Part shown: positions 62,402 to 64,000 of the stretch, piece by piece
How the letters are laid out: every line of letters starts with the position of its first letter
Position numbering within the stretch: the stretch's first letter is position 1
NCBI RefSeq assembly: GCF_014850955.1
Contig: NZ_JACXSS010000001.1
Coordinates: 4,030,001-4,094,000 of the forward strand
Reading direction: 5' to 3'
DNA from: Methylomonas albis
GTDB lineage: Bacteria; Pseudomonadota; Gammaproteobacteria; Methylococcales; Methylomonadaceae
Length of the DNA: 64,000 bases
Position numbers and translations under genes: made by a program
The notes under the pieces: model-generated
Told to the model about the DNA's origin: nothing
The model's input: only the letters and a program-made list of their open reading frames with translations
Databases searched by the model: none

Positions 62402-64000
62402 GACAATCTCTCCAATAACTGTTGCTGTTTTTCTGCTTGGCTTTTTTTCAGATAACGGTGAATAAAAAATCCGCCGACACCAAAGAACACGTTGATTGCC
62501 AGCAGGATGCCGCCAACCAACAACCAGTTGGTTTTATGCTCGGCGGGCGCTGGATGCGTTTCGCTATCAGCCTCGCCGTGCGAATCGGCGGAGGCTTCCT
62601 GATTTGGGTCTTCTTGATGCTCGGACTTGCTGCCAGATGGTTCGACCGCCGCCGGCTGCTCGGCCGGTTTAAACCAGCTGTCGTCGATACTCAGTGGTGT
62701 GACCGCAGGCGTCAACGGCTTGCCGTCATGGTCTTTGGCCATGACATTGAAATTGACATGCGTGGTGGTCTGCGGCGGCAAACCAGCCAAATCCAGCAAC
62801 CAGACCCCATCTTTATTTGTCAGTGGGCGGGTTTCCGGCTCGTGTCCGGTTTGGCTAATCACTGCATTCACCACCAAGCCGGCGGGATCGATCAGTTTGG
62901 TGTCCGGCAACAGCTTTAAGCTAACCTGGCGCTGAGCGGCATCGACGTGCTTCTCGACGGTAATCGGCGTGGCAACGACTTCGATCTCATGAATAATTTC
63001 CCGTTTGAAGGTCTTGCCGTCCGCAACAATTTTCAGCAAATGCTTGCCCAAACTGAAATGCTCGACCTGATGCTGGTAAAAACCGGGCTCAGCAGCCAAG
63101 GCCTGCATTTTTGCCGGTGCTTGCTGATCCTGTATCACTTCCAAGGTCAGCATGCCCAGGAAATCGGCGCGGGTTATCAGCGTATCCTTGTCGGTAAAAT
63201 GCGCTTTTATCGGCAAGGTTTCGTTCTCGCCCAAAAAATTAGGTATCTCGCTAAGTTGCAGTTTCAAGTCAGTGACGATCATGACTTGGTTGTCCGGATC
63301 GACTTCCGCCACCAGACGCCATTCGCCGATCAACGGTTGCTTGACGGTGATCAGGTCGTACGACTGACTTTCCAGCCAAGACACATTGGCAACCATGCTT
63401 TGTTTACTGATGCTTTTGCCGTCCGGCGCCACCAATTGGGTGGGCGCGGCATGCGGTTTTTTGAACACCAACACCGAAAACTCGTGTATGCCGCTATCGA
63501 CCTGGAATTTATTATCTGTCAGCGGCAAAGTCTCTTTCGGCGCGGCTTTTTGGGCCATTTTCAAAAACACCCGCTGTAATTGTTCGGCCGATTGCGCGGT
63601 TTCTGCCCAGCCGCCGGTCTCGAAGGCCAGTTTTTCCAGCAATTCCTTATCAGCTTGCTCAGAGAGCGCGATGGTTTGCACGTTGATATTTTGCTGTTGA
63701 AGTTTGGGTATCCACTCGCTGAGGATGCGCTCGCGGGAATCCGCGCTTTGCATGATGTCTTTGGAAATGTCGACAAAACCGTCGGTCAATAAAATCAGGT
63801 GTTTCTTACCACCAGCCGTAAAGCCTTGGTCGAGAACAGTCTGGATCGCGTCCTCAATGTGGGTATACAAACCGCGAGAATGAATATTCCCAATAGCTTT
63901 GCTGGCTTGCTGTTTCCAGGCCGCACTAACCGAATCAGTTGCCGACAGCGGCGCGGTTTTTTCCGCGAACAACCAGAATGCCGCCTTGGCACCGTCCGGC
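62398..64000 (-). CDS. von Willebrand factor A domain membrane protein (5' end outside the window)
   Basis: At least 533 aa are visible; the frame is open to the window edge. The start of the visible part (PDGAKAAFWLFAEK) is inside a vWA domain with LLTDGFVDISKD and the following helices; the MIDAS DxSxS should lie beyond 64000. Next come two beta domains (about 170-420) and a Pro/Glu/Ser-rich linker, then a span near the C-terminus (WLLVGGILLAINVFFGVGGFF in part) and a short cytoplasmic tail. The bulk is likely periplasmic. It heads a coupled operon with two small membrane proteins. Confidence 0.85.
   Translation of the reverse strand, partial: PDGAKAAFWLFAEKTAPLSATDSVSAAWKQQASKAIGNIHSRGLYTHIEDAIQTVLDQGFTAGGKKHLILLTDGFVDISKDIMQSADSRERILSEWIPKLQQQNINVQTIALSEQADKELLEKLAFETGGWAETAQSAEQLQRVFLKMAQKAAPKETLPLTDNKFQVDSGIHEFSVLVFKKPHAAPTQLVAPDGKSISKQSMVANVSWLESQSYDLITVKQPLIGEWRLVAEVDPDNQVMIVTDLKLQLSEIPNFLGENETLPIKAHFTDKDTLITRADFLGMLTLEVIQDQQAPAKMQALAAEPGFYQHQVEHFSLGKHLLKIVADGKTFKREIIHEIEVVATPITVEKHVDAAQRQVSLKLLPDTKLIDPAGLVVNAVISQTGHEPETRPLTNKDGVWLLDLAGLPPQTTTHVNFNVMAKDHDGKPLTPAVTPLSIDDSWFKPAEQPAAVEPSGSKSEHQEDPNQEASADSHGEADSETHPAPAEHKTNWLLVGGILLAINVFFGVGGFFIHRYLKKSQAEKQQQLLERLS

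Overview
The window looks like the chromosome of a gammaproteobacterium close to the methane-oxidising Methylococcales (Methylomonas-like). This is inferred from the mix of genes: three proteins with the VPVP(G/A)xxWLFG C-terminal sorting tail typical of PEP-CTERM-type proteins, a RegB/RegA redox two-component pair, a GH57/GlgX glycogen cluster and several c-di-GMP-type elements. No methane oxidation gene lies in the window, so the assignment is not proven.

Layout. (1) 145-18891: a GGDEF/EAL protein and a giant repeat-rich surface protein (DUF4347-like, LamG-like, ten cadherin-like repeats) on the minus strand. Facing them is a plus-strand operon: two HDOD genes (the second frameshifted), a GAF-membrane-HlyD fusion, a PqqD-like/M50 metalloprotease/lipoyl fusion, a short SecA-like ATPase and a secreted HlyD-type adaptor. 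I read this as a dedicated export and surface-display system for the giant protein. It is the best candidate here for an undescribed system. (2) 18892-20343: decayed DNA with a chimeric integrase pseudogene. (3) 20344-37950: an integrated island bounded by a perfect 46-bp direct repeat of the 3' part of tRNA-Lys(UUU). It carries a complete type I-E CRISPR-Cas locus (28 repeats; cas2, cas1, cas5, cas7, cas6e, cse2, cse1, cas3, with cas6e in an unusual place), two full tyrosine integrases and a remnant of a third copy, small DNA-binding proteins, an IS5 remnant, and two AT-rich cargo genes (one DUF5677-like, one unknown). (4) 38076-40455: RegA/RegB and a small membrane protein. (5) 40456-48840: two PEP-CTERM-like secreted proteins behind a structured leader RNA that resembles a c-di-GMP-I riboswitch, a TPR-sulfotransferase, radA, a decayed toxin-antitoxin pair, a small secreted protein and a 2OG-Fe(II) oxygenase. 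(6) 49012-51230: an intact-looking IS3-family element next to the wreck of another. (7) 51455-53018: a third PEP-CTERM-like protein and a fatty acid hydroxylase/sterol desaturase family protein. (8) 53352-61201: a glycogen/alpha-glucan cluster (phospholipase D-like, CBM-linked endonuclease/exonuclease/phosphatase, GH57 branching enzyme, DUF4912, divergent glgX). (9) 61263-64000: a three-gene translationally coupled operon of a von Willebrand A protein (5' end cut by the window) and two single-span membrane proteins.

How parts may work together: the GGDEF/EAL protein could tie display of the giant protein to c-di-GMP; the tRNA repeats suggest that CRISPR immunity came in as, or was captured by, an integrative element. 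These links are inferences from gene order and domain content, with no database search behind them.
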